Assembly: GCF_041053105.1 (NCBI RefSeq)
Contig: NZ_CP163444.1
Span: forward strand, 6,076,001 to 6,140,000
Direction of reading: 5' to 3'
DNA length: 64,000 bases
From: Streptomyces sp. R44
Lineage (GTDB): Bacteria; Actinomycetota; Actinomycetes; Streptomycetales; Streptomycetaceae
A model generated the notes under the pieces. That model saw nothing but the letters and a program-made list of their open reading frames with translations, searched no databases and was not told the DNA's origin. A program made the position numbers and the translations under genes. Below, piece after piece: positions 18,458 through 28,482 of the stretch (position 1 is its first letter; each line of letters starts with the position of its first letter).

Positions 18458-19891
18458 GTGACCAGCACCGCGCAGGCGCCCACGCCGCCGCCTTCCGAAG
18501 GCCGAGCCGCTCACCCGGACCACCTCGGCCACGTCATCTTCATCACGGCCTCCGCCGCGATGGGCGGCTTCCTCTTCGGCTACGACAGCTCCGTCATCAA
18601 CGGCGCCGTCGAGGCGATCCGCGACCGCTACGACATCGGCTCCGGCACCCTCGCCCAGGTCATCGCCATCGCCCTGATCGGCTGCGCCATCGGCGCCGCC
18701 ACCGCAGGACGGATCGCCGACCGCATCGGCCGCATCCGTTGTATGCAGATCTCCGCGGTCCTCTTCGCCGTCAGCGCCGTCGGCTCCGCGCTGCCCTTCG
18801 CCCTCTGGGACCTCGCCCTCTGGCGGATCATCGGCGGCTTCGCCATCGGCATGGCCTCCGTCATCGGCCCCGCCTACATCGCCGAGGTCGCCCCCGCCGC
18901 CTACCGCGGCCGCCTCGGCTCCTTCCAGCAGGCCGCGATCGTCATCGGCATCGCCATCTCCCAGCTGGTGAACTACGGCATCCTCCAGCTCGCCGACGGC
19001 GACCAGCGCGGCGAGATCGGCGGCCTGGAGGCCTGGCAGTGGATGCTCGGCGTGATGGTCGTCCCCGCACTCCTCTACGGCATGCTGTCCTTCGCGATCC
19101 CCGAGTCCCCGCGCTTCCTCATCTCGGTCGGGAAGACCGACCGGGCCAAGGAGGTCCTCGCCGAGGTCGAGGGCCACGGCGTCGACCTCGACCACCGCGT
19201 CGCCGAGATCGACCGGGCCATGCGCAGCGAGCACAAGTCCACCTTCAGGGACCTGCTCGTCGCCGGCAGCAGGTTCAAGCTGCTGCCCATCGTCTGGGTC
19301 GGCATCGGACTCTCGGTCTTCCAGCAGCTCGTGGGCATCAACGTCGCCTTCTACTACTCCGCGACCCTCTGGCAGTCCGTCGGCATCGACCCGTCCAGCT
19401 CGTTCTTCTACTCGTTCACCACGTCGATCATCAACATCATCGGCACCGTGATCGCGATGGTCCTGGTCGACCGCGTCGGCCGCAAGCCGCTCGCCCTCGT
19501 CGGTTCCGTCGGCATGGCGGTCGCCCTCGCCTTCGAGGCCTGGGCCTTCTCCGCCGACCTCGTCGACGGCAAGCTGCCCGAGACCCAGGGCGTCATGGCC
19601 CTCGTCGCCGCCCATGTCTTCGTGCTCTTCTTCGCCCTCTCGTGGGGCGTGGTGGTCTGGGTCTTCCTCGGCGAGATGTTCCCCAACCGGATCCGCGCCG
19701 CCGCGCTCGGCGTCGCCGCCTCCGCCCAGTGGATCGCCAACTGGGCCATCACCGCCAGCTTCCCGTCCCTCGCGGACTGGAACCTCTCCGGCACCTACGT
19801 GATCTACACGATCTTCGCCGTGCTCTCGATCCCCTTCGTGCTCAGGTACGTCAAGGAGACGAAGGGCAAGGCGTTGGAGGAGATGGGCTAA
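18458..19891 (+). CDS. glcP: Major-facilitator glucose/sugar permease
   Basis: A 477-residue sugar-porter MFS protein with 12 predicted membrane helices. Sugar-porter signatures are GYDSSVINGA in helix 1, GRIADRIGRIR after helix 2, PESPRFL before the central loop, QQLVGINVAFYYS in helix 7, and DRVGRKPLAL after helix 8. By sequence type and position between smc and ftsY it matches the streptomycete glucose permease GlcP, the main glucose uptake route that also underlies glucose kinase-dependent catabolite repression. GTG 18458 has GAGGAG upstream. The promoter region carries a palindromic operator, consistent with sugar-induced expression. Confidence 0.9.
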   Translation: MTSTAQAPTPPPSEGRAAHPDHLGHVIFITASAAMGGFLFGYDSSVINGAVEAIRDRYDIGSGTLAQVIAIALIGCAIGAATAGRIADRIGRIRCMQISAVLFAVSAVGSALPFALWDLALWRIIGGFAIGMASVIGPAYIAEVAPAAYRGRLGSFQQAAIVIGIAISQLVNYGILQLADGDQRGEIGGLEAWQWMLGVMVVPALLYGMLSFAIPESPRFLISVGKTDRAKEVLAEVEGHGVDLDHRVAEIDRAMRSEHKSTFRDLLVAGSRFKLLPIVWVGIGLSVFQQLVGINVAFYYSATLWQSVGIDPSSSFFYSFTTSIINIIGTVIAMVLVDRVGRKPLALVGSVGMAVALAFEAWAFSADLVDGKLPETQGVMALVAAHVFVLFFALSWGVVVWVFLGEMFPNRIRAAALGVAASAQWIANWAITASFPSLADWNLSGTYVIYTIFAVLSIPFVLRYVKETKGKALEEMG

Positions 19892-19920
19892 ACCCCGCTG
19901 CCCCTCTCCTCACGACGACC

Positions 19921-19953
19921 GCCCCGGCCGAGGCCTCACGCCTCTGCCGGGGC
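19921..19953 (+). terminator. Hairpin terminator after glcP
   Basis: GCCCCGGC pairs with GCCGGGGC around an inner GAGGC/GCCTC stem and CTCAC loop. There is no U tract, which is common for streptomycete terminators. Confidence 0.7.
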
Positions 19954-20038
19954 GGTACGCGTCTCAGGCGGTGAGCCGTTGCGGTACGTGTCTCAAGCGG
20001 TGAGCCGCCGCGGTACGGGTCTCAGGCGGTGAGCCGCG
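19952..20038. repeat. Three tandem 29-bp copies of the LLM-oxidoreductase 3' end
   Basis: Units at 19952, 19981 and 20010 begin GCGGTACG and contain GTCTCARGCGGTGAGCCG; they differ at only a few bases. The third copy contains the stop and last codons (encoding RLTA) of the minus-strand oxidoreductase gene, so the two others are duplicated gene ends lying downstream of it. Confidence 0.85.
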
Positions 20039-20993
20039 GCAGTACGTCGTCGCAGAACAGCCGCAGGCTCCGCCACCCCTCCTCGACCGGCATCCCGCCG
20101 CACAGCGGATGCAGCACGAGGCTCTCCAGGCCGAGCTCCAGGCACTCCTCCGGCGTCACCACCCGGTACACCCCCTCCGCCCGCAGCTTCGCCACCGTCC
20201 TCGCCGCCGAACGCACCGCCGAGCGGATGTCCTTCGACTGCCAGGAGGCGTAGGTCCGCGCCTCGTGCAGGAAGTGCTCCCCGTACTCCGCCCAGGTCCG
20301 GTCCGGGTCCGCCGACAGATGCAGCAGCGGGGTCTCCTCCGCCGGCATCATCGTCCAGCCCTCCGTGCCGTACTCCGCGCACCGCTCCTGGTAGTACGTC
20401 TCCAGGTCCGGAAGGTGCGCGCTCGGGAAGAACGGCAGCCCCAGCCGGGCCGCCCGCCGCGCCGCCGCCCGCGAGGACCCCCCGACCAGAAGCAGCGGAT
20501 GCGGCCGGGTGAACGGCCGCGGGGTGACCCGTACCGTACGGCCCTGATACGTGAACGGCTCCCCGGTCCAGGCCGTGAGCAGGGTCTCCAGGAGCAGGTC
20601 CTGGAGCTTGCCCCGCCGCCCCCAGTCGACCCCGCGCTCCTCGTACTCCTCCGGCCGGTAGCCGATCCCCGCCACCGTCACCAGACGGCCCCCGCTCAGC
20701 AGGTCGAGGACCGCGATGTCCTCGGCCAGGCGCAGTGGATCGTGCAGCGGGCCGATGATCGCCGAGACCGTGACCGCGATCCTGCGCGTCGCGCCGAAGA
20801 CCGCGCCCGCGAAGGTGAAGGGGGAGGGCAGCCAGTTGTTCTCGACCCCGTGGTGCTCCTCCGTCTGCACGGTGTCGACGCCGTGCTCGTCGGCGTACGC
20901 GGCCATGGCGAGCGCGGCCCGGTAGCGCTCCGAGAGGGAGTCCGGGGTCGCACGGGGATCGACGAGGTTGAACCGTACGACGCTGAACGGCAT
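20022..20993 (-). CDS. Luciferase-like (LLM class) flavin-dependent oxidoreductase
   Basis: A 323-residue bacterial-luciferase-like monooxygenase using F420 or FMN; substrate unknown. Family features are the N-terminal TVQTEEHHGVENNWLPSPF (about 42-60), VSAIIGPLHDPLRLAEDIAVLD (about 77-98) and LVTVAGIGYRPEEYEERG (about 104-121), all characteristic of the LLM TIM barrel. HPLLLVGGSSRAAARRAA is the phosphate-binding segment. It is a single gene convergent with glcP and unlinked to an obvious pathway. Its 3' end forms part of a 29-bp tandem repeat. Confidence 0.88.
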   Translation of the reverse strand: MPFSVVRFNLVDPRATPDSLSERYRAALAMAAYADEHGVDTVQTEEHHGVENNWLPSPFTFAGAVFGATRRIAVTVSAIIGPLHDPLRLAEDIAVLDLLSGGRLVTVAGIGYRPEEYEERGVDWGRRGKLQDLLLETLLTAWTGEPFTYQGRTVRVTPRPFTRPHPLLLVGGSSRAAARRAARLGLPFFPSAHLPDLETYYQERCAEYGTEGWTMMPAEETPLLHLSADPDRTWAEYGEHFLHEARTYASWQSKDIRSAVRSAARTVAKLRAEGVYRVVTPEECLELGLESLVLHPLCGGMPVEEGWRSLRLFCDDVLPRLTA

Positions 20994-21046
20994 GGGAAAG
21001 TCCCCCTTCGCAGGTGCGCGGAAGGGGGACAGTAGCTGACGGAGCG

Positions 21047-22504
21047 TCAGATGGAAACGGTCTCGCGGACTTCGGCGGGCGCCACGGGAACCGGCTGCGG
21101 AGAGCGCGGCAGCACGGCGTACAGCGCGCCCGCGACCACGATCGTCACCGCCCAGCCCAGACCGTTCTCACCGATCCAGGTCGAGGCGAGCGGACCCGAG
21201 AACCAGTCCACCTTCGTGAACAGCAGACCCACGGCCAGCGCCACGGCCCACGCCGTCATCGCCTGCCAGGCGAAACCGCCCCGGTACCAGTAGGCACTCG
21301 CCCGCGTGGTGTCCATCAGGGCCTTCGCGTCGTACGACCTCCGGCGCAGCATGTCCACGCCGAAGACGCCGATCCACGCCGAGAACGCCACCGCGAGCAG
21401 CGTCAGGAAGGAGATGAACGAGCCGATGAAGCTCGTCGCCACGACCATCAGGAGGAAGCCGAAGACCAGGCTGATCACCGCGTTCACGCTCACCGCCGCG
21501 GCCCGCGGCACCTTGATGCCCAGGGTCTGCGCCGTGAACCCGGCCGAGTACATCGACATCGAGTTGATCAGCAGCATCCCGATCAGGGCGATCAGCAGGT
21601 ACGGCACCGAGATCCACATCGGCAGCAGCTCGCCGATGAAGGAGACCGGGTCCTGCGCCGAGGCCAGGTCCGGCGTCGACACCGCCATCACGGCGCCCAT
21701 CAGCACCATGGGGAGCACCACGATCCCGGCGCCGCCGATCGTCGAGCCGACCATCGCCCGCGAGGAGGCCGTACGGGGCAGGTAGCGCGTGAAGTCGGGG
21801 CCCGAGGGCACCCAGCTGATGCCGCCCGCCGCGATCGTGCCGATCCCCGCGACCATCATCGCCGTCGAACCGGCGGGCTTGTCGAAGACCGCGGACCAGT
21901 CGGTGTTCGCCACCAGATGGACCAGGACGAGCACGGAGAAGGCGCCGAAGAGGTACGTCGACCACGTGCTGCACACCCGCAGCGCGTTGATGCCGAGACC
22001 CGACACCAGGAACGTGCAGGCCACGAAGAGCAGTAGCGTCACCACGATCAGGAGCGTGTTCGACTTCACCCCGAAGAGCAGGTCGAGGACGGTCAGCACC
22101 GCGTACGCCCCCGCGACCGCGTTGATCGTCTCCCAGCCCCAGCGGGCCACCCAGATCAGCGCACCGGGAAAAAGGTTTCCGCGCTGACCGAACACGGCCC
22201 GCGACAGCGCCATGCCGGGCGCCCCGCCGCGCTTCCCCGCGATCGAGATCAGGCCGACGATCCCGTACGAGAGGACCGGCGCGACGACCGCCACGACCAG
22301 GACCTGCCAGAAGTTCAGGCCGTTGAAGACGACCAGACCGGCGCCCATCGTGAGCAGCAGCACACTGATGTTGGCCGCGACCCAGGTCGGGAAGAGTTCG
22401 CGGACCCGGCCGGTCCGCTCGGCGTCGGGGACGGGTTCGAGACCGCGGGTCTCCATGGCGCCGTCGTGCGTCGCGCCTTCGGCATCGGAGGCGACGTGGG
22501 GCAT
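21047..22504 (-). CDS. NCS1-family cytosine/purine permease (CodB-like)
   Basis: A 485-residue membrane protein with about 12 helices of the nucleobase-cation symporter-1 family. Helix 1 contains LTMGAGLVVFNGLNFWQ. The family motif after helix 2 is GKRGGAPGMALSRAVFGQRG, and GPDFTRYLP in the middle is an NCS1 hallmark for cytosine and purine transporters. The start at 22504 (MPHVASDA) was chosen as the first Met with an acidic cytoplasmic N-terminus; the open frame continues far upstream only as antisense of ftsY. Divergent from ftsY, with 87 bp between. Substrate (cytosine, purine, or other nucleobase) is not resolved. Confidence 0.9.
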   Translation of the reverse strand: MPHVASDAEGATHDGAMETRGLEPVPDAERTGRVRELFPTWVAANISVLLLTMGAGLVVFNGLNFWQVLVVAVVAPVLSYGIVGLISIAGKRGGAPGMALSRAVFGQRGNLFPGALIWVARWGWETINAVAGAYAVLTVLDLLFGVKSNTLLIVVTLLLFVACTFLVSGLGINALRVCSTWSTYLFGAFSVLVLVHLVANTDWSAVFDKPAGSTAMMVAGIGTIAAGGISWVPSGPDFTRYLPRTASSRAMVGSTIGGAGIVVLPMVLMGAVMAVSTPDLASAQDPVSFIGELLPMWISVPYLLIALIGMLLINSMSMYSAGFTAQTLGIKVPRAAAVSVNAVISLVFGFLLMVVATSFIGSFISFLTLLAVAFSAWIGVFGVDMLRRRSYDAKALMDTTRASAYWYRGGFAWQAMTAWAVALAVGLLFTKVDWFSGPLASTWIGENGLGWAVTIVVAGALYAVLPRSPQPVPVAPAEVRETVSI

Positions 22505-22591
22505 AGGGGTACTCCGTTGTACAGATGTGGGGGAACCACCCACTGTACGTGCTCCGCCATCCGCCCCTTCGTGGCCGATACTGGACGCGTT

Positions 22592-23812
22592 ATGGAACTC
22601 ATCCTTGCTGTAGTCATCGCTCTGGTCGTCGCGGTCGCCGTGACGAGCGGGCTCGTGATCAGCGGTCGCAAGAAGAAGCAGCTGCCGCCGGCCGAGCCGC
22701 CGTCCACCACGCCGACCATCACCGCTCCGCCCGCCGAACCGCACGTCGGCGAGGAGGCGGAGACACCGCGGGAGGAACCACGCCGCACGGTCGAGGAGGT
22801 CGAACTCCCCACCGAGGCGGCCCCCGAGGCCCCGGTCGCGGTCGAGGAGCCCCTCGTCGAGGAGCCCGCCGCCCCCGAGATCGAGGTCCCCGAGCCCACC
22901 GCCGGCCGCCTCGTGCGGCTCCGGGCCCGGCTGGCCCGCTCCCAGAACTCGCTCGGCAAGGGGCTGCTCACGCTCCTGTCCCGCGAGCACCTCGACGAGG
23001 ACACCTGGGAGGAGATCGAGGAGACGCTTCTCACGGCCGACGTCGGCGTCGCCCCCACCCAGGAGCTCGTCGACCGGCTGCGCGAGCGGGTCAAGGTGCT
23101 CGGCACCCGCACCCCGGACGAGCTGCGCGGCCTGCTCCGTGAGGAGCTCGTCACCCTTCTCGGTGACTTCGACCGCTCGGTGAAGACCGAGAGCCCCGAG
23201 GACACCCCGGGCGTGGTCATGGTCGTCGGCGTCAACGGCACCGGCAAGACCACCACCACCGGCAAGCTGGCCCGTGTCCTGGTCGCCGACGGCAAGTCCG
23301 TCGTCCTCGGCGCCGCCGACACCTTCCGCGCCGCCGCCGCCGACCAGCTCCAGACCTGGGGCGAGCGCGTCGGCGCCCGGACCGTGCGCGGACCGGAGGG
23401 CGGCGACCCGGCGTCGATCGCCTTCGACGCGGTCAAGGAGGGCATCGCCGAGAAGGCCGATGTCGTCCTCATCGACACCGCCGGCCGGCTCCACACCAAG
23501 ACCGGCCTCATGGACGAGCTCGGCAAGGTCAAGCGCGTCGTCGAGAAGCACGGCCCGCTCGACGAGATCCTCCTCGTCCTCGACGCCACCACCGGCCAGA
23601 ACGGCCTGATCCAGGCCCGCGTCTTCGCCGAGGTCGTCGACATCACCGGCATCGTGCTGACCAAGCTCGACGGCACCGCCAAGGGCGGCATCGTCGTCGC
23701 CGTCCAGCGCGAGCTGGGCGTCCCGGTCAAGCTGATCGGCCTCGGCGAGGGCCCGGACGACCTGGCACCGTTCGAGCCGGGCGCCTTCGTCGACGCCCTG
23801 ATCGGCGACTGA
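22592..23812 (+). CDS. ftsY: Signal recognition particle receptor FtsY
   Basis: FtsY docks the SRP-ribosome complex at the membrane; its partner Ffh is encoded at 31.0 kb. The 406 residues start with a true membrane helix (LILAVVIALVVAVAVTSGLVI, residues 3-23), an actinobacterial feature. An acidic Pro-Glu-rich linker runs to about residue 108, then the NG domain. GTPase motifs are GVNGTGKTTTTGKL (about 212), DTFRAAAADQL, DTAGRLHTK and TKLDGTAKGG. The C-terminus GLGEGPDDLAPF is diagnostic for FtsY. A strong bidirectional terminator follows. Confidence 0.97.
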   Translation: MELILAVVIALVVAVAVTSGLVISGRKKKQLPPAEPPSTTPTITAPPAEPHVGEEAETPREEPRRTVEEVELPTEAAPEAPVAVEEPLVEEPAAPEIEVPEPTAGRLVRLRARLARSQNSLGKGLLTLLSREHLDEDTWEEIEETLLTADVGVAPTQELVDRLRERVKVLGTRTPDELRGLLREELVTLLGDFDRSVKTESPEDTPGVVMVVGVNGTGKTTTTGKLARVLVADGKSVVLGAADTFRAAAADQLQTWGERVGARTVRGPEGGDPASIAFDAVKEGIAEKADVVLIDTAGRLHTKTGLMDELGKVKRVVEKHGPLDEILLVLDATTGQNGLIQARVFAEVVDITGIVLTKLDGTAKGGIVVAVQRELGVPVKLIGLGEGPDDLAPFEPGAFVDALIGD

Positions 23813-23840
23813 CACCGCGTACGGCATCTCGTACGGCATA

Positions 23841-23879
23841 CGGAAGGGCCCCCGCCGGCTTCTGGCGGGGGCCCTTCCG
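23841..23879. terminator. Bidirectional terminator between ftsY and the prim-pol gene
   Basis: A perfect 16-bp stem (CGGAAGGGCCCCCGCC and complement) with a seven-base loop GGCTTCT. Confidence 0.85.
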
Positions 23880-23884
23880 CGTCC

Positions 23885-24538
23885 TCAGAAGTGCGTCCGG
23901 TGGCAGATGTACGCCAGCGTGCCGAGCAGCAGCCGGGCCTGCGGGGGCGCGCCCGCCGTGTCCAGCGTCGGGGGCCGCAGCCAGCGCACCGGCCCGAGCC
24001 CGCCCAGGTCCGACGGGGGAGCGGTGATGTGGGCGCCGGGGCCCAGACAGTGCAGGTCCAGATCGGCGTCGTCCCAGCCCATCCGGTAGAGCAGCTGCGG
24101 CAGCTCGGCCGCCGCGCCCGGGGCCACGAAGAAACGCGCCCGGCCGGTCGGGGTCGCGCACACCGGGCCGAGCGGCAGCCCCATGCGCTCCAGGCGCACG
24201 AGCGCCCGTCGGCCCGCGGCCTCGGCTACCTCGATCACGTCGAAGGCGCGGCCGACCGGGAGGAGCAGCGCCGCGCCCGGGTACGCGGACCAGGCCTTCA
24301 CGGCGTCGTCGAGGCCGGCGCCCGCCGGGACCGGTTCCGCGAAGGAGAGGGGGTGCGCGCCGGGGGCCGCGCAGGCCGGATCGCCGCAGGAGCACTGGCC
24401 GGAGACGGCCCGCGCGCCGGGGACGACGTCCCAGCCCCAAAGTCCCGTGTACTCGGCCACCGCTGTGCACTCCGTGGTGCGTACGCGGCGGCGTGCGCCG
24501 GACCGCATCTCACGAATGCCGCCGATCGTGAAACCCAT
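23885..24538 (-). CDS. Bifunctional DNA primase/polymerase (prim-pol) domain protein, stand-alone
   Basis: A 217-residue protein resembling the N-terminal prim-pol domain of plasmid and phage replication proteins, but without a helicase domain. The N-terminal YTGLWGWDVVPGAR and a four-cysteine/histidine patch CSCGDPACAAPGAHP (about 48-62) match that family, as does the conserved C-terminal half. From memory, streptomycetes carry this stand-alone gene next to nsdA. Catalytic acidic residues cannot be assigned with confidence, so polymerase activity is unproven. The start MGFTIGG at 24538 is the first Met of the conserved part; transcription is divergent from nsdA. Confidence 0.72.
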   Translation of the reverse strand: MGFTIGGIREMRSGARRRVRTTECTAVAEYTGLWGWDVVPGARAVSGQCSCGDPACAAPGAHPLSFAEPVPAGAGLDDAVKAWSAYPGAALLLPVGRAFDVIEVAEAAGRRALVRLERMGLPLGPVCATPTGRARFFVAPGAAAELPQLLYRMGWDDADLDLHCLGPGAHITAPPSDLGGLGPVRWLRPPTLDTAGAPPQARLLLGTLAYICHRTHF

Positions 24539-24963
24539 GCCCCCTCCAACGGGTCGAGCGCGCCGGTGGTTACGACCCGGAGCACAGCCGTCACCCTTCG
24601 TCACGGTCCGTCGCCGAGTGTGGCGCGCGGTCGTGAGAGGGGTGGTGCGGAGTGGGACACGCGCCTCTCCGCGCTTCCGTCCGCCGACTCCGGTTCGTCG
24701 CATGTCAAGTGAATCGCGTTCCACGCGTGGCGAGTTCATTCGAAGGGGTGGCGAATGGTGGCGTTTCTTGAATCGCCCTCGTGGAGGGGTGATCGTAGGA
24801 TTACTTTCGGTACTCGAAGCTCGGGATCGCTTGCACGCGTGGGTATGCCGGAGGCAACCCGGTTTCCAGTTCGAAGGAGTGCGAACGTCGGACGGGTGCC
24901 GCGAGAGACGGCATTCTGATAGGGGTTCGTACGACAGGTCATCAGGTGGATGGGGGCGTTCCA
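24539..24963. other. 425-bp divergent intergenic region before nsdA
   Basis: No gene is seen. It holds the divergent promoters of the prim-pol gene and nsdA. Notable is a perfect 10-bp palindrome CCACGCGTGG at about 24721-24730. The region is AT-richer than average around 24.75-24.92 kb, as expected for promoters, but no single -35/-10 pair stands out. Confidence 0.5.
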
Positions 24964-26439
24964 GTGAGCGGCAACGGCGCAGACGGTACGACTGCCGGCA
25001 AGCGCCCGAACGAGCAGCTGGGCTCGTGGTTCGTGCGCAGCGGCTGGTCGAAGGGCGAACTGGCACGCCAGGTGAACCGCAGGGCACGCCAGATGGGCGC
25101 GCACCACATCTCCACGGACACTTCGCGCGTGCGCCGCTGGCTCGACGGCGAGCAGCCCCGCGAACCGATCCCGCGGATCCTCTCCGAGCTCTTCTCCGAG
25201 CGCTTCGGCTCCGTCGTCGCCATCGAGGACCTCGGGCTGCGCACCGCCCACCAGTCGCCCTCCGTCTCCGGCGTCGACCTGCCCTGGGCGGGGCCGCAGA
25301 CCGTCGCCCTGCTCAGCGAGTTCTCCCGCAGCGACCTCATGCTCGCCCGCCGCGGCTTCCTCGGCTCCTCCCTCTCGCTCGCCGCGGGACCCGCCCTCAT
25401 CGAACCGATGCAGCGCTGGCTCGTCCCCACGCCGGCCGGCGACATCGAGCGCCCCGAGCCGATCGTCGACGCCCGCAGACCCAACCGGCTCTCCGAGATC
25501 GAGCTCGACCTCCTGGAGTCCACCACCGCGATGTTCCGCAAGTGGGACGCCCAGTGCGGCGGCGGACTGCGCCGCAAGGCCGTCGTCGGCCAGCTCCACG
25601 AGGTCACCGACCTCCTCCAGGAGTCCCAGCCCGCCGCCACCGCCAAGCGCCTCTTCACCTGCGCCGCCGAACTCGCCGAGCTGGCCGGCTGGATGAGCTA
25701 CGACGTGGGTCTCCAGCCCACCGCCCAGAAGTACTTCGTGCTGGCGCTGCACGCCGCCAAGGAGGCCGGCGACAAGCCCCTCGGCTCGTACATCCTGTCC
25801 TCGATGAGCCGCCAGATGATCCACCTCGGGCGGCCCGACGACGCCCTCGAACTCATCCACCTCGCCCAGTACGGCAGTCGGGACTGCGCCACCTCCCGCA
25901 CCCAGGCCATGCTGTATGCGATGGAGGCCCGCGCCTACGCCAACATGGGGCAGCCCTCCAAGTGCAAGCGGGCCGTGCGGATGGCCGAGGACACCTTCGC
26001 CGACGTCGGCCTCGACGGCGAGCCCGAGCCCGACTGGATCGGCTTCTTCTCCGAGGCCGAGCTCAACGGCGAGAACTCCCACTCCTACCGCGACCTCGCC
26101 TATGTCGCCGGCCGCTCCCCGACCTACGCCTCGCTGGCCGAGCCCGTCATGGAGCGGGCCGTCGAGCTCTTCGAGAAGGACCCCGACCACCAGCGCTCGT
26201 ACGCGCTCAACCTGATCGGCATGGCCACCGTCCACCTCCTCAAGCGCGAGCCCGAGCAGTCCGTGGTCCTCGCCGAGAAGGCCCTCGGGGTCGCCCGCAG
26301 CATCCGCTCCGAACGGGTCAACACCCGGCTCCGCAAGACCGTCGACCACGCCGCCCGCAACTACAGCGACGTCGCCGAGGTCGTCCAGCTCACCGACCGG
26401 CTCACCCAGCTCCTCCCCGAGGCCGCCGAAGCGGTCTGA
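24964..26439 (+). CDS. nsdA: Negative regulator of differentiation NsdA
   Basis: NsdA represses sporulation and antibiotic production in streptomycetes; deletion of it in S. coelicolor raises actinorhodin and calcium-dependent antibiotic output. The 491 residues contain an N-terminal helix-turn-helix-like domain (WFVRSGWSKGELARQVNRRA, and later TDTSRVRRWLDGEQPREPI). A TPR-like helical repeat region follows (about 190-480), with motifs such as AQKYFVLALHAAKEAGD and MEARAYANMGQPSKCKRAV. GTG 24964 follows a GGGGG stretch and gives MSGNGADG; GTG 24946 adds six residues and is the alternative. It is monocistronic between the prim-pol gene and amtB. Confidence 0.93.
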   Translation: MSGNGADGTTAGKRPNEQLGSWFVRSGWSKGELARQVNRRARQMGAHHISTDTSRVRRWLDGEQPREPIPRILSELFSERFGSVVAIEDLGLRTAHQSPSVSGVDLPWAGPQTVALLSEFSRSDLMLARRGFLGSSLSLAAGPALIEPMQRWLVPTPAGDIERPEPIVDARRPNRLSEIELDLLESTTAMFRKWDAQCGGGLRRKAVVGQLHEVTDLLQESQPAATAKRLFTCAAELAELAGWMSYDVGLQPTAQKYFVLALHAAKEAGDKPLGSYILSSMSRQMIHLGRPDDALELIHLAQYGSRDCATSRTQAMLYAMEARAYANMGQPSKCKRAVRMAEDTFADVGLDGEPEPDWIGFFSEAELNGENSHSYRDLAYVAGRSPTYASLAEPVMERAVELFEKDPDHQRSYALNLIGMATVHLLKREPEQSVVLAEKALGVARSIRSERVNTRLRKTVDHAARNYSDVAEVVQLTDRLTQLLPEAAEAV

Positions 26440-26611
26440 CCCCCCCAGGGGCCCCAGGCCCCGGCCCCCGGCCCCGCTACGGGGCCCGCACCAGACCCCG
26501 GCCGCGCCGGACGTCCCGTAAAGCCCGACTCGGCTCCCCCGCCGCAAGGTCACACGGACGCCCGGCGCGGCCGGTCCGTTCCCCGGACGTCTCCTCGTAC
26601 CGACACGGCCG

Positions 26612-26627
26612 TTCACGGTCACGTAAC
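26612..26627 (+). promoter_or_regulatory. Candidate GlnR box upstream of amtB
   Basis: TTCAC-N6-GTAAC fits the a-site/b-site pattern gTnAc-N6-GaAAc bound by the nitrogen regulator GlnR. It lies about 155 bp before the amtB start, in the 341-bp nsdA-amtB gap (26440-26780), which contains no gene. Two GAAAC half-sites occur further downstream (26654 and 26676). Confidence 0.6.
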
Positions 26628-26707
26628 ACGCCCCACCCCTTCGTCACTGCGCCGAAACATCGAGCGGCATCGGCGGAAACCGCGCTGCGCGAATCTCTGG
26701 CCCATAA

Positions 26708-28462
<1,755 letters not shown>

Positions 28463-28482
28463 GCACGGATGGGAGCCGCCGG

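Noticed and set aside
24721..24801. Promoter for nsdA formed by TTGAAT and TAGGAT
   Set aside because: The spacing is 22 bp, too long for a sigma-70-type promoter.
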